This document shows, piece after piece, positions 53,647 through 63,391 of a DNA stretch of 64,000 nt. The notes below the pieces were generated by a model, which did not search any database, was not told where the DNA came from, and saw only the letters and a program-made list of their open reading frames with translations. The stretch's first letter is position 1, and every line of letters begins with the position of its first letter. The DNA comes from Verrucomicrobiales bacterium. Lineage in GTDB: Bacteria > Verrucomicrobiota > Verrucomicrobiia > Verrucomicrobiales > DEV007. The position numbers and the translations under genes are program-made. Location of the stretch: positions 248,001 to 312,000 of the forward strand of contig PAAG01000053.1 in NCBI GenBank assembly GCA_002698785.1. Direction: 5' to 3'.

Positions 53647-54168
53647 ATGATTGAAAAAGAATCCCATTTTCCAATTTCGAGACGAGCTCTGACGATCGGA
53701 GTTGTCGGCTGCCTTGTTGGTGTGTTAGGAACTGCTCTTGCATTTGTGAATGAGGCGATCTCACTTGCTTACGAGGCTGCAACACCATATGTCGAGCAGG
53801 GCTTCGAAGTCAGGGAAGACAGTTGGTCAGGCGAGGTAGAGCCTGGTAAGCCGCTCTTGGTGCGTCACCAGTTGTTTCGAGGAAACGAGTACTGGTTCTG
53901 GGCTGGAACGAGTTGGCCGGGAGCGAGTGTGAAGGTCGACATCTTTGATAGTGAGGGTAACTCCATTGGGCTTGAATCGTTTGCAGAAGGTCACAACGCT
54001 GGAGTCCGCGCACTTCCCGAAAAGACAGGAACTTATTTTATTCGAGTGATTACCGATTACGATCCTGAAAAGAGTGCTGAAGAACTCGAAGGTGTTCCGC
54101 CTGCGGTTGACGGTGTGGGAGAGTTTACCGGAACGGTCGATTGGGGGCTGGTTTACGGCTATCGCTAG
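53647..54168 (+). CDS. Hypothetical protein with N-terminal membrane anchor
   Basis: A 173-residue protein with one membrane segment (VVGCLVGVLGTALAFVNEAI) and a beta-rich exported domain (LLVRHQLFRGNEYWFWAGTSWPGASVKVDIFDSEGNS; TGTYFIRVITDY). The exported domain looks like an Ig-like or jelly-roll fold of unknown function. It lies between the secreted protein and phoH. Confidence 0.6.
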   Translation: MIEKESHFPISRRALTIGVVGCLVGVLGTALAFVNEAISLAYEAATPYVEQGFEVREDSWSGEVEPGKPLLVRHQLFRGNEYWFWAGTSWPGASVKVDIFDSEGNSIGLESFAEGHNAGVRALPEKTGTYFIRVITDYDPEKSAEELEGVPPAVDGVGEFTGTVDWGLVYGYR

Positions 54169-54207
54169 GATTCCAGCAAAGGTATCACTTGTCGGTTTTA
54201 ATATCCT

Positions 54208-55209
54208 ATGGCCGAAGAAACGCTCGAATTTGAGAGCCCTCATTTCCTGCACAGCTTGTTTGCAGACGATCTCTCCCTGCTTAAGGAGATGGGAGAGCAT
54301 CTACAAATACTGGTAACCAGTCGTGATGCCTGGGTGAAACTGCAGGGGGAAGATGATCGCGTGCGGGCAGGCGTTTCTGTCCTGGCTGATCTCGAGAAGG
54401 CAAGGCGAAGTGGTGGGACTATCAACCACCACTCTTTCCGATATGCCCTGACAAATGCTGTCGAGTCCCTCAGTGTTGTGGAAGACGCCGATTTCGAGTC
54501 GGTTTCACAATTGTTCGAATGCCAGTTGCTTGGATCAGGTTCGAAACCCGCTGTCACACCCAGGACCAGGAATCAGCTCAGCTATGTTCAAGCTCTGGAC
54601 TCCCACGAAGTAGTGTTTGGGATAGGGCCTGCCGGAACGGGGAAAACCTTTCTGGCAATGGCATATGCTCTGGATCTTTTAAAGAGTCGGCAGATCGATC
54701 GAATTATCCTGACACGGCCAGCAGTAGAAGCGGGTGAAGCGTTAGGATTTCTACCAGGAGCGCTTGAAGAAAAAGTCCTTCCCTACCTTCGTCCGCTGTA
54801 TGACGCGATGAACGAGATGTTAGACCCGGCGGAGTCGCTGAAGTTTGCGGAGAAAAACCTCATCGAAATCGCGCCCCTAGCTTACATGCGGGGACGAACA
54901 CTGAATCATGCCTGTGTGATTCTGGATGAGGCCCAGAATTCGAGCAGAGAACAGATGTTCATGTTCCTGACGCGCCTCGGAGAGGGTTCGAAGTGCATTG
55001 TTACTGGCGACCCCTCGCAAATTGATTTGCGGCCAAGAAATAAGTCAGGCTTGCTAGAGGCAATGAAGCTTCTGCGAGGTGTGGAGGGAATCGCTTTCAC
55101 CGAATTCAAAGGACAGGATGTCGTTCGACATCCCGTGGTTGCCAGAATCATCGAGGCCTACGATTCTGGTCGCTCCTCGGGCGAGGGTGCCGAGCCTGAC
55201 AACAATTAG
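54208..55209 (+). CDS. phoH: PhoH family ATPase
   Basis: A 333-residue P-loop ATPase of the PhoH/YbeZ family, linked to RNA metabolism and ribosome maturation together with YbeY. The N-terminal part (about 1-120) is the usual leader domain, and the helicase-like core has ALDSHEVVFGIGPAGTGKTFLAMAYALDLL (Walker A), LTRPAVEAGE, AYMRGRTLNHACVILDEAQNS (Walker B DEAQ) and TGDPSQIDL. The ybeY gene is not adjacent. It converges with glnD, overlapping by 4 bases. Confidence 0.95.
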   Translation: MAEETLEFESPHFLHSLFADDLSLLKEMGEHLQILVTSRDAWVKLQGEDDRVRAGVSVLADLEKARRSGGTINHHSFRYALTNAVESLSVVEDADFESVSQLFECQLLGSGSKPAVTPRTRNQLSYVQALDSHEVVFGIGPAGTGKTFLAMAYALDLLKSRQIDRIILTRPAVEAGEALGFLPGALEEKVLPYLRPLYDAMNEMLDPAESLKFAEKNLIEIAPLAYMRGRTLNHACVILDEAQNSSREQMFMFLTRLGEGSKCIVTGDPSQIDLRPRNKSGLLEAMKLLRGVEGIAFTEFKGQDVVRHPVVARIIEAYDSGRSSGEGAEPDNN

Positions 55210-58007
55210 GCTACTTCTCCACTGGCCTTGGCCAGGCAGTTCGCAATCGCTTCTTCAATTTGGGAAAGGCGACCGGGATCGAGAATTTTTGACTCTACCG
55301 ACGAGTCGACGAGATAAAAGCGGTCGATAGCTGCGCCGGCCTGTGTACTGATCCGTGCGTTGAGCACTTCTGCATCAAAATCTCCTAACACAGTAAAAAT
55401 ATCGTAGAGGAGCCCAATTCGATCCTGCGCCTGGATCTCCATCACGGTAGCGACATCGTTGTCTTCGTTGGAGATGTAGACGCGCTGAGGAATATCGAAA
55501 TTCGGTGGCTCCTCTTGGAGAACAGAGGGAGCAGCCTGTTTTGAGATTAGGGCGTGGAAATTGACGTCTTCGTCTCCGACTCCGAACTCTGCTGCCATCA
55601 GGTTCTCGATACGTTCGATCTCTCTTGGAGAAGTCACAGGGTTGAATGTGGGGGTGCAGATACGGAAAATATCCAGCACCAAGTCATCGGCTCGTGTGAA
55701 CACATCAGCAGATAGAATATTCAAATTCCGAGATGCGAGCGCCCCGGCGACTTTCGCCAGCAGGTAGTGTCGATTCCATCCTGCCACCTCGAGTAGGCTG
55801 TAGCCTTCGGCAGGGCGGGCCTCCCAGCCTAGTATTGGTATCAGGCTCTCGCACGTCGTCTTTCTTGTTTGCCGGAAGAACTGGTGAAACAGCTTTACGT
55901 GACGAGAGATGCTCGTGGACCCCCTGTGTCGGAAATACCGCTTCGGCATGGTGGAGAAGTGAGCATCCACTTCTTCCGAATAAGAAGCGGAAAGCTTCGC
56001 CATGACTTTCTCTTTCGTCTCGCTGAGAGGTTTGGTGAACTCTTCTCGATACTTCTTTCGGTCTTCAAAATAGCCTGCCGTGCGCCTGTGGAGTTGCTGC
56101 ATCAATGAAGCTTTCCAGTCATTCCAGGCATCTTCGTTGGTTCCTTTGGAATCGACGTAGGTGAAAAGGTGAAGCACTTCCATCCATTCACGGCTTTTCA
56201 CTGCTCCAGCGAACTCCGTGATTGTTTCCAGATCAGTAATGTCTTTCGTGGTGGCCGTTCTCCAGAAGGTGAGATGATGGTCTACCAGAAACATAATCAA
56301 CCGCAGTCGATCCCCCGTGTAACGAAAGCGGCTGCAAACGGCGCTGGCTAGAATGGCGCTCGCATCTTCATGCTGTCGCACATCTTCGGCTCGTCCTGTA
56401 TCGTGCATCAGCAGGGCTACGTAGAGGGCGACGGGGTCCTCCATATTCTGAAAGCTGCGCCGGAAATGCTGAAGCTTGGGGTCTTCCGTGTGCACCAGGC
56501 TGTCGAGCACTTCGATACAGCGCAGTGTGTGTTCGTCCGCAGAATATCGATGAAAGAATTCGTGCTGAACCAGGTCGGTCAGTTTTCCGAACTCAGGAAT
56601 ATAGCGTCCCAGAAAGCCCACTCGGTGCATTCGCCGAAGAATGTGAGCGACCTGTCCCCGGTTTTGTAGAATCTCCTCCCACGTTTCACGGTTTGCCCGG
56701 TTGCGCCGAAAGTTACCGTCGACCAAGTCCCAGTTGAGTTTGAAGAGCCTCCGGATTTCCGGACTCGTACGCAAATGACGCCGTTGTGAATGAAGGAAAA
56801 ACCGCATCATTCGCTGTGGATCTTCCTCAAAAATCTGGTCGTTCTCCGGATAGATCAGCCCATTCTTCGAAAAGAATCCGTCGAAGAAATCCTCGCCAGT
56901 CGTTTGGCGTGCCAGGAAATTCATCATCGGCACGCGGCGCGTATCGTCGCCCACGACCTCAAGCTCGAAGCTCTGCATCAGAGACGTGCTGTGCTGGAAC
57001 AGATTTCTCGTATGGCGGTAATACTCCCGCATGAAAGATTCACTTCGTCTCAGGATATTCTTTCCGGGAAACTGCAGGTTCGTAGCCACGATTCCCTGTA
57101 GCCGCAGTGTCAGGATGTCTGTCGGGGAGCCTTTCTGGCTGTAGTGAAGTTCGGTGCGAACGCGAAGAAGGAATTCGAACGCCTCCTCTATCTCCCGGTA
57201 GGCCATCTGCGTGAGGCGCTTCTCCTTAACAAGCGCGGTCAGGTCGCGGGATTTTCTCAGCACCCAGATCACCCAGGTAAGGTTGTGGTAGTCACGAAGT
57301 CCTCCGCATCCTTCTTTCACATTGGGCTCCTGCAAATGAACGGTGCGTCCGTATTTTTGATGTCGGTTGCGGATGTCGCGGCTTCGCTCGCCAAGATAAC
57401 TTTTCTCGTGTCCTCGGATGCAGTTCTCAAAGAATGCTTCTTCAAATTCGTCGAAGAGATCTTGGTCTCCGGTGACCAGGCGGGCATCGAGGAGAGTTGT
57501 CTTTGTCTCGTGGTCTTTGTTGGCGAATTTACAGGCCTCCTTGATGGAGCGAACCGGGTAGCTGACGGTAAACCCGAGATCGAAAAGGAGCGTCGAGATC
57601 TGATTGATCATCTCCTTCACGACCTCTGGCAGGCGATGGCTTGAACCCGGAACCAGAAACTGAAGGTCGATGTCGCTCCCCGGATTCAGTTCGCCTCGAC
57701 CGTAGCCGCCACTCGCGACAATCGTTATCGGGTGTTCCTGCTTGGTCTTCTTTGCCGCACCGCTCTCTTTCAGGAATAAATGGAAAATGTCGTCGAGAAG
57801 TACGTCGATCAGTGTTGATCGACGACGTGAAATTTCGATTCCGTCTCCACCATTTCGATGCGCCTCGAGAATTGCTTTCTTCTCTCCTTTTAGGAATTCT
57901 CGATAGATAGTTAACGGAGTACGTCGTTCCCCTGACTCAGCCTTGATCGTAGCGAGTCTTTCCTTGGCTTGCTCAAGCAATTTAGGAGTGGGGCGGGGGA
58001 CCGACAT
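55206..58007 (-). CDS. glnD: Bifunctional PII uridylyltransferase/uridylyl-removing enzyme
   Basis: Signals nitrogen status by uridylylating PII under glutamine shortage and reversing it. The 933 residues have the standard order: nucleotidyltransferase domain (about 60-190; VASGGYGRGELNPGSDIDLQF with the catalytic GSDID), helical domain, HD domain (about 470-620; YSADEHTLRCIEVLD, ALLMHDTGR) and two ACT domains (about 745-830 and 855-930; VAGWNRHYLLAKVAGALASRNLNI and IQAQDRIGLLYDIFTVLG). Length and layout are normal. No glnB is in the window. Confidence 0.95.
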   Translation of the reverse strand: MSVPRPTPKLLEQAKERLATIKAESGERRTPLTIYREFLKGEKKAILEAHRNGGDGIEISRRRSTLIDVLLDDIFHLFLKESGAAKKTKQEHPITIVASGGYGRGELNPGSDIDLQFLVPGSSHRLPEVVKEMINQISTLLFDLGFTVSYPVRSIKEACKFANKDHETKTTLLDARLVTGDQDLFDEFEEAFFENCIRGHEKSYLGERSRDIRNRHQKYGRTVHLQEPNVKEGCGGLRDYHNLTWVIWVLRKSRDLTALVKEKRLTQMAYREIEEAFEFLLRVRTELHYSQKGSPTDILTLRLQGIVATNLQFPGKNILRRSESFMREYYRHTRNLFQHSTSLMQSFELEVVGDDTRRVPMMNFLARQTTGEDFFDGFFSKNGLIYPENDQIFEEDPQRMMRFFLHSQRRHLRTSPEIRRLFKLNWDLVDGNFRRNRANRETWEEILQNRGQVAHILRRMHRVGFLGRYIPEFGKLTDLVQHEFFHRYSADEHTLRCIEVLDSLVHTEDPKLQHFRRSFQNMEDPVALYVALLMHDTGRAEDVRQHEDASAILASAVCSRFRYTGDRLRLIMFLVDHHLTFWRTATTKDITDLETITEFAGAVKSREWMEVLHLFTYVDSKGTNEDAWNDWKASLMQQLHRRTAGYFEDRKKYREEFTKPLSETKEKVMAKLSASYSEEVDAHFSTMPKRYFRHRGSTSISRHVKLFHQFFRQTRKTTCESLIPILGWEARPAEGYSLLEVAGWNRHYLLAKVAGALASRNLNILSADVFTRADDLVLDIFRICTPTFNPVTSPREIERIENLMAAEFGVGDEDVNFHALISKQAAPSVLQEEPPNFDIPQRVYISNEDNDVATVMEIQAQDRIGLLYDIFTVLGDFDAEVLNARISTQAGAAIDRFYLVDSSVESKILDPGRLSQIEEAIANCLAKASGEVA

Positions 58008-58142
58008 GGGGCGCTGAATAAAAGCGAATCCGCGTCGATTGCGAAGACAAATTCAGACAGTTTGAGGTGATGAGCAGCATTTGTCGCTCTTGCGAGGGGA
58101 GCCGGCTCGATTACTCGTTCACCGTAAGTTTGTTATTCTGGT

Positions 58143-58883
58143 TCAGTATCGGGGGAGTGGCTGCACTTGACGCGGCTGCGGTGACTTGATGGGCACTTCC
58201 GGCGGAGGAATTCGGTAATCCGATTGCGATGTCGAAGAAGGAGCTGAAAGAGGTTGAGTCAGTGCAGCAGGTGCGACGTTTTGTGTCTCTGCGGGCTTTG
58301 GTTTCGTTTCAGATTTCTGAGACTTAGCCTTCGGCGGCGGGGCTGGGATCGATGTCGCTACCTTTTTATCGTCTATTGGTGCTTCATGAACCTTCAGGTT
58401 TGGGTGGTAAGCAATGGCATCCTGATAATTCAGCCACATTGCATTCTTCATAGCCAACAGCCCCAGGAGAGCGGTGGCGACGGATAATCCGAATCCGATC
58501 TTGTTTCGCTGCACACCGATCATGATTGTCGCTGTGGCGAGGCAGATGAGAAGCCTGAATTGCCAGGAGTGTGAAACCCATTCCTTTGTGTTTTCGTTGA
58601 AGCCTTCCACTCTGGGGGGAGAGCTGATCTTATAAATTTCCTCCATCCTCGGTTGAGCCGCGACCCGGGCGTCTTTGTAGGGAATGTGGGTCAAGGCGGC
58701 GAGGCCTATCACGACAATTGCGGCAGTCTTTAGCTTGGGAGCCTTAAAGAAAAAGCCCGCAACAAGCATCCCGATCCCAAAGAGAAGACCATATGATATC
58801 AGGGGTTCAAGTAGCAGGAATCGATATTCCGGGTCTCCGATAGCGGAGAACAGTTTTTCGATTTGAAGTATGAATTCGCTCAT
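58143..58883 (-). CDS. Hypothetical membrane protein with Pro-rich tail
   Basis: A 246-residue protein with four hydrophobic helices (LLEPLISYGLLFGIGMLVAGFFF; TAAIVVIGLAALTHI; FRLLICLATATIMIGV; GFGLSVATALLGLLAM) and a Pro/Lys/Ser-rich soluble tail (IPAPPPKAKSQKSETKPKPAE). The layout suggests an envelope protein with a disordered periplasmic tail. No family is recognised. It lies between glnD and ruvB, all on the minus strand. Confidence 0.6.
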   Translation of the reverse strand: MSEFILQIEKLFSAIGDPEYRFLLLEPLISYGLLFGIGMLVAGFFFKAPKLKTAAIVVIGLAALTHIPYKDARVAAQPRMEEIYKISSPPRVEGFNENTKEWVSHSWQFRLLICLATATIMIGVQRNKIGFGLSVATALLGLLAMKNAMWLNYQDAIAYHPNLKVHEAPIDDKKVATSIPAPPPKAKSQKSETKPKPAETQNVAPAALTQPLSAPSSTSQSDYRIPPPEVPIKSPQPRQVQPLPRY

Positions 58884-58925
58884 AGCTGAACAGAGTGGTT
58901 TTGCTGTTACTGCGTAGGGATGGAA

Positions 58926-59951
58926 TCAAAACAGGTCCGGTTGTTCTTCCGGAGAGGATGGTGGGTTCAGTCCGAGCTTCGTGTAGGCGAGAGGCATCGC
59001 AGAGCGCCCGCGGGGAGTGCGTTTCAGATAGCCTTTCAAAATGAGATAGGGCTCGTAGACTTCGTTGATGGTTGCTTCGTCCTCGCCGACCGCCACTGCT
59101 ATCGAGTTCAGACCTACCGGGCCACCGTTGTATTTGTAAACGACGGCTTCGAGAATGCGTTTGTCCATCTCGTCGAGACCATCCTCATCAATCTCGAGCA
59201 TTGAAAGAGCGGATCTCGCAACATCCTTGGTGATCACATTATCGGCCCGCACCTGTGCGTAGTCGCGAACCCATCGTAAGAGACCGTTGGCAATTCGCGG
59301 GGTGCCTCGACTTCGAGCGCCGATTTCGAGGGCTCCTTCCTCTTCGATAGGGATTCCAATAAGATGGGCGGATCGTTTTAAAATGGTGACCAGTTCCTCT
59401 GGTGAATAATAATCGAGGCGGTTCGTGATTCCGAACCGGGAAAGAAGTGGGCGAGTCAGCATGCCTGCTTTCGTTGTTGCCCCTACAAGGGTAAACTTCG
59501 GCAGGCTCAGGGCGATCGAACGCGCATTAGGGCCTTGGTCGATCATGATATCGAGTTTGAAGTCCTCCATCGCCGGGTAGAGGTATTCCTCGATTGCAGG
59601 ATGGAGGCGATGGATTTCGTCGATAAAGAGGAAGTCGCCGTGCGCCAGGTTGGTGAGGACGCCAGCTAGATCGCCAGCTTTTTCGATCTGAGGACCACTG
59701 GTAATGTGGATTTCACTGCCAAATGCACGGGCCAGAATGTGAGCTAGCGTCGTTTTGCCCAATCCCGGCGGGCCACATAGCAATACGTGATCAAGTGCAT
59801 CTCCACGTTGCTTTGCTGCCTCCACCATCAGCATAAGGCGCTCTTTTACTTTTGCTTGCCCACAGAATTCGTCGAAATCGGGCGGGCGCAGGCTTCGCTC
59901 GAATTCCTGTGTAGGAACCTCAGACGGGCTGTTCTGGAAGGGGTCAGGCAC
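58926..59951 (-). CDS. ruvB: Holliday junction DNA helicase RuvB
   Basis: The ATPase motor of RuvAB branch migration in recombination repair. The 341 residues are nearly identical in layout to other Ruv[30 protein letters not shown] (Walker A), [26 protein letters not shown] (Walker B), [19 protein letters not shown] (sensor 1) and the C-terminal winged helix ([16 protein letters not shown]). ruvA and ruvC are elsewhere. Confidence 0.97.
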   Translation of the reverse strand: MPDPFQNSPSEVPTQEFERSLRPPDFDEFCGQAKVKERLMLMVEAAKQRGDALDHVLLCGPPGLGKTTLAHILARAFGSEIHITSGPQIEKAGDLAGVLTNLAHGDFLFIDEIHRLHPAIEEYLYPAMEDFKLDIMIDQGPNARSIALSLPKFTLVGATTKAGMLTRPLLSRFGITNRLDYYSPEELVTILKRSAHLIGIPIEEEGALEIGARSRGTPRIANGLLRWVRDYAQVRADNVITKDVARSALSMLEIDEDGLDEMDKRILEAVVYKYNGGPVGLNSIAVAVGEDEATINEVYEPYLILKGYLKRTPRGRSAMPLAYTKLGLNPPSSPEEQPDLF

Positions 59952-60272
59952 GGTGAAATAAGGGCGGAGATGCGATTCTGCCGAGGCCGGAGCAGTTTTT
60001 AGCTTAATTTATATTTACGAATATTTAAGATATCCTGAAAATTATAAAAGTCGATATGTTTCGCTTGCGTAATTTTCCTTTTGAGATAAACGATTGCGAA
60101 GTGCCTCTTTCATCGTTAGATTGGCGTGGATTATGCCGTGTAACAACCTTGCAAGGCGGGAAATATCAGCTTGACGATGAGCCACGAGGTTCTATCTAAG
60201 GAGGGTTTCCCGAGGGAACTTAGAAACCGCTTTCCCCACGACCACATCCACAACGGAACACAGCACCTATAC
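59952..60272. promoter_or_regulatory. 320-base region upstream of bamA
   Basis: AT-rich stretch between divergent ruvB and bamA, with AT-rich patches at 60005-60050 and a possible -10 element TATCCT. An upstream in-frame extension of bamA from 60171 adds 34 codons without a signal peptide and is probably not translated. No clear regulator site is seen. Confidence 0.4.
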
Positions 60273-62585
60273 ATGAATTTACTGAGACGAATTCGAACGC
60301 GACTCCTGGCCCAGTCTGCACTGACTTTTGCCGGGGGAATGCTTCTAGCTCTGGCCACACCTGGAAGCTCCTATGCGCAGGAGGGTTCGACTGTTAAATC
60401 GATTGATGTCCAATATGTCGGAAACCAGACCGTGTCTCCTGACCGGATCCGGTCGAGCATGTCTACACGGGTTGGGGATAAGTTCTCTTATGCCAAGATT
60501 GATGAAGATGTGAAGAGCCTCTATGCGAGTGGCGACATCGAGAAAGTCAAGATGCTCACAGATTCCGTTTCCGGCGGCGTAGCATTGATCGTGGTTGTTC
60601 AAACCCGCGCACTTTACGGTGGGACTGAGATTACTGGGAATACCCTCATCGATGACAACAAGCTTGCGAAGAAGGTAGACCTCAGTGTGAACAAGCCTAT
60701 CGATGCCGGGGCACTTGAGACGGCACGGACCGAAATGCAGGAGATGTATCGTAAGAAGGGTTTCTCCGAGGCAACTGTAACTTACCGTATCGGTGCACCG
60801 ACTGCGGAAGGGTATTCCAAGGTTTATTACATGGTCGACGAGGGAACGCAGGGAGTTCTCCGCGATGTTCAGTTTGTAGGAAATACTGCATTCAGCTCCG
60901 CTGAGTTGAAGGAGGAGATGACTCAGAAGGAGAAAGGTTTTAAATCGCTCTTCGGCAACGGAGGTTCTACCGACCCTGAAAGTCTTGCCCAGGATGTTCG
61001 TTCGATTGAGGACAAGTATCGTGACAACGGTTATCTCAACGCACGGGTGGTCAATGTTTCCCGTATGCGTGTCGACGCGAAGTATGTCGACGTTATTATC
61101 ACGATTGATGAGGGCGAAACCTACATGGTGGACAGCCTTGTGATCAACGGGGTTTCCACTCTTTCTCTTCAGGAAGACATTCTTCCCTATTTGAAGACCA
61201 AGGCGGGCGAGACATTCGCTGGAAATAAGCTGAAGGATGATATCAAGCTCATCGATGATCAGTATGGAAGTCGCGGTTATGTTGAAGCTCGTGTCGACCC
61301 TCGGTTGGAAGACGCTGGAAATGGTGCCGTGAAGGTGATTCTCGATGTCACCGAAGGTCAGTTCTTCCGTGTTGGGCAGATCCACATTGAAGGTAACGAA
61401 AAGACCAAGGATAAGGTTATTCGTCGTGAGCTTCCGCTCGAGCCCGGACAGCCATTCGACACGACCAAGACAGATGTTACTGAGCGTCGCCTCAATAACA
61501 TGAACTACTTTGCGAATGTTGAAGTGTTGCCTTACGACACCTCTTACCTCGACGAGAAGGATCTTCTTATCCGTGTTGTTGAGAAGCCTACCGGTTCAAT
61601 CAACTTCGGTGCTGGATTCAGTTCGATTGATAGTTTGACTGGTTTCGTCGAAGTGCAGCAGACAAACTTCGATATCGGAAACTGGAAGAATTTCACCGGT
61701 GCCGGTCAGCGTTTTCGCTTCAGTGCACGAGTTGGTTCGGAGCGCAAAGATATCAGCGTTTCTATTACCGAGCCATGGTTCCTTGGGAATCGACTCGCTC
61801 TTACAGTTGAGGGTTATTACCGCGACTTGCTCTTCCTCAGTGATCAGTATGATCAGTCCGAAGTTGGCGCAGCAGTTTCTCTCCGGAAGTCTGTGGGTGA
61901 GTTCACCTACGTGCAGGGAGAGGTTCGTGGCGAGCAGATTACGGTTGATGCAGCTCCGAACGCTTCACCTGCATTCCTCGCGGAAGATGGCGAGTTCATG
62001 AAGAATACTTTCGGCCTGACGGCTGTTCGTGACACGAGGGACAATCTCTTCCTCCCACGCGAAGGTAGTAAGATTTCTGCAGGCTTTGAGTTTGTCGGGC
62101 TCGGAGGAGATGTTGATGATTCAATCTTCTCGGCCAGTGCTTCTCAATACTTCGACCTTCCTTACGATGCGATCGTGAGCTTGAACGCTCGTTTTGCTCG
62201 CTCGTCCGATGGCGACAACATCTTTACACGTCACTTCCTCGGTGGTGCGAACACTCTCCGTGGTTACGACTATCGTGACGTCGGTCCTCGTGATCCGGTC
62301 AGTGGCGAAGTTATCGGTGGTAAGCAGTCTTGGAATGCAACCGCAGAGGTTTCCGTTCCGGTCGTGGAGAAGATCCGCGTGGCTACCTTCTACGATGTGG
62401 GTGAAGTCACTGATGGGCCTACAGGATCCATCCCTGGCGGTGTAAACTCCGACTGGGGTCTTGGTCTCCGTCTCTTTATTCTCGGAAATGCGCCAGTTCG
62501 ATTGGATTACGCTTTCCCGATCCAGAGCGACGGTTTCAACGACGATGGTGGACGCTTCCAGTTCACCATGGGAGCCAACTTCTAA
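60273..62585 (+). CDS. bamA: Outer membrane protein assembly factor BamA
   Basis: Folds and inserts beta-barrel proteins in the outer membrane. I start at 60273 (MNLLRRIRTRLLAQSALTFAGG), which gives a signal peptide ending SSYAQ and 770 residues. Five POTRA domains span about 30-420 (STVKSIDVQYVGNQTVSPDRI; GTEITGNTLIDDNKL; VLRDVQFVGNTAFSSAEL; MVDSLVINGVSTL; FRVGQIHIEGNEKTKD). The beta-barrel of about 380 residues ends in GRFQFTMGANF with a C-terminal Phe, as expected. Barrel repeats include FGAGFSSIDSLTGFVEVQQTNFDIGNW and HFLGGANTLRGYDYRDVGP. It is followed by skp and lpxD, the usual cluster. Confidence 0.95.
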   Translation: MNLLRRIRTRLLAQSALTFAGGMLLALATPGSSYAQEGSTVKSIDVQYVGNQTVSPDRIRSSMSTRVGDKFSYAKIDEDVKSLYASGDIEKVKMLTDSVSGGVALIVVVQTRALYGGTEITGNTLIDDNKLAKKVDLSVNKPIDAGALETARTEMQEMYRKKGFSEATVTYRIGAPTAEGYSKVYYMVDEGTQGVLRDVQFVGNTAFSSAELKEEMTQKEKGFKSLFGNGGSTDPESLAQDVRSIEDKYRDNGYLNARVVNVSRMRVDAKYVDVIITIDEGETYMVDSLVINGVSTLSLQEDILPYLKTKAGETFAGNKLKDDIKLIDDQYGSRGYVEARVDPRLEDAGNGAVKVILDVTEGQFFRVGQIHIEGNEKTKDKVIRRELPLEPGQPFDTTKTDVTERRLNNMNYFANVEVLPYDTSYLDEKDLLIRVVEKPTGSINFGAGFSSIDSLTGFVEVQQTNFDIGNWKNFTGAGQRFRFSARVGSERKDISVSITEPWFLGNRLALTVEGYYRDLLFLSDQYDQSEVGAAVSLRKSVGEFTYVQGEVRGEQITVDAAPNASPAFLAEDGEFMKNTFGLTAVRDTRDNLFLPREGSKISAGFEFVGLGGDVDDSIFSASASQYFDLPYDAIVSLNARFARSSDGDNIFTRHFLGGANTLRGYDYRDVGPRDPVSGEVIGGKQSWNATAEVSVPVVEKIRVATFYDVGEVTDGPTGSIPGGVNSDWGLGLRLFILGNAPVRLDYAFPIQSDGFNDDGGRFQFTMGANF

Positions 62586-62705
62586 TCGCCTGATTCGCGA
62601 AAATCCCTAAGAAATACCGGTCCTGCACCGTCTGTTGAAAAGCCGACTGGTTACCCGCTGATACGGCATTCCAACCTTAAAGAATTTTCAGTCCTACACC
62701 GAAAT

Positions 62706-63305
62706 ATGAAGTTCAACCTGCCCTTACTCACAAAGACTCTCGTTCTTGCGACTTGTTTCCTCGGTCTCAACGCGTCAGCACAAGATTTGCAGATCGCTGT
62801 TGTCGATATGCAGACCGCCCTCAACGACTATTACAAGACCGACATTGAGGTAAAGAAAATCAACGAACTTGCCGATGAGAAGCGCAAGAACCTCGACGAG
62901 CGTGAAGCAGCCTATCAGCAGATGACTAGCCAGATGGCAGAGCTCGATAAAGTCGTTCGCGATACCTCTCTGGCAGAGGAGCCTCGCAAAGAAGCCATGG
63001 AGAAGCTTCAGGCGCTTGCTCAAGAGAGAAGTGCAAAGGGTAAAGAGATTGCTGATGCTCAACGTAAGGCATCAGCCGAGGTCATGAAGGCACGCTCTGA
63101 AATGGAAGCGACTCTTGTTGGTGAAATTAAGGAAACCGTGAACACCATAGTGGAATCCCAGGGGCTGGACCTTGTTTTCGACAAGTCATTCCTTCCGAAG
63201 GCGAACAAAGCGATCCTCTACACATCTCAGAATGTGAAAGACCTGACTGCGGAAGTGGTTTCCACACTGAACGCGGGAGCTCCAGCTACGACCTCATCAA
63301 ACTGA
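62706..63305 (+). CDS. skp: OmpH/Skp-like periplasmic chaperone
   Basis: Holds unfolded outer membrane proteins on their way to BamA. The 199 residues have a signal peptide (LVLATCFLGLNASAQ) and the OmpH pattern DLQIAVVDMQTALNDYYKTD. A long coiled coil follows (about 55-150; DEKRKNLDEREAAYQQM, AEVMKARSEMEATLVGEIKETVNTIVESQGLDLVFDKSFL). Position between bamA and lpxD confirms it. Confidence 0.93.
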   Translation: MKFNLPLLTKTLVLATCFLGLNASAQDLQIAVVDMQTALNDYYKTDIEVKKINELADEKRKNLDEREAAYQQMTSQMAELDKVVRDTSLAEEPRKEAMEKLQALAQERSAKGKEIADAQRKASAEVMKARSEMEATLVGEIKETVNTIVESQGLDLVFDKSFLPKANKAILYTSQNVKDLTAEVVSTLNAGAPATTSSN

Positions 63306-63351
63306 ATCGATAGAAGAGCCATTCTGATGGCTTCGATATGATTTGAGAAGG

Positions 63352-63379
63352 AGCGGCGGATTTTCCCGCCGCTTTTTTA
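63352..63379 (+). terminator. Terminator between skp and lpxD
   Basis: AGCGGCGG / CCGCCGCT stem (8 bp), loop ATTTTC, followed by six T. It lies 13 bases before the lpxD start, so lpxD needs read-through or its own promoter. Confidence 0.8.
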
Positions 63380-63391
63380 TTTCAGGAACCT

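Noticed and set aside
60171-60272. Upstream start for bamA
   Set aside because: The extra 34 residues lack a signal peptide. The start at 60273 gives a proper one.
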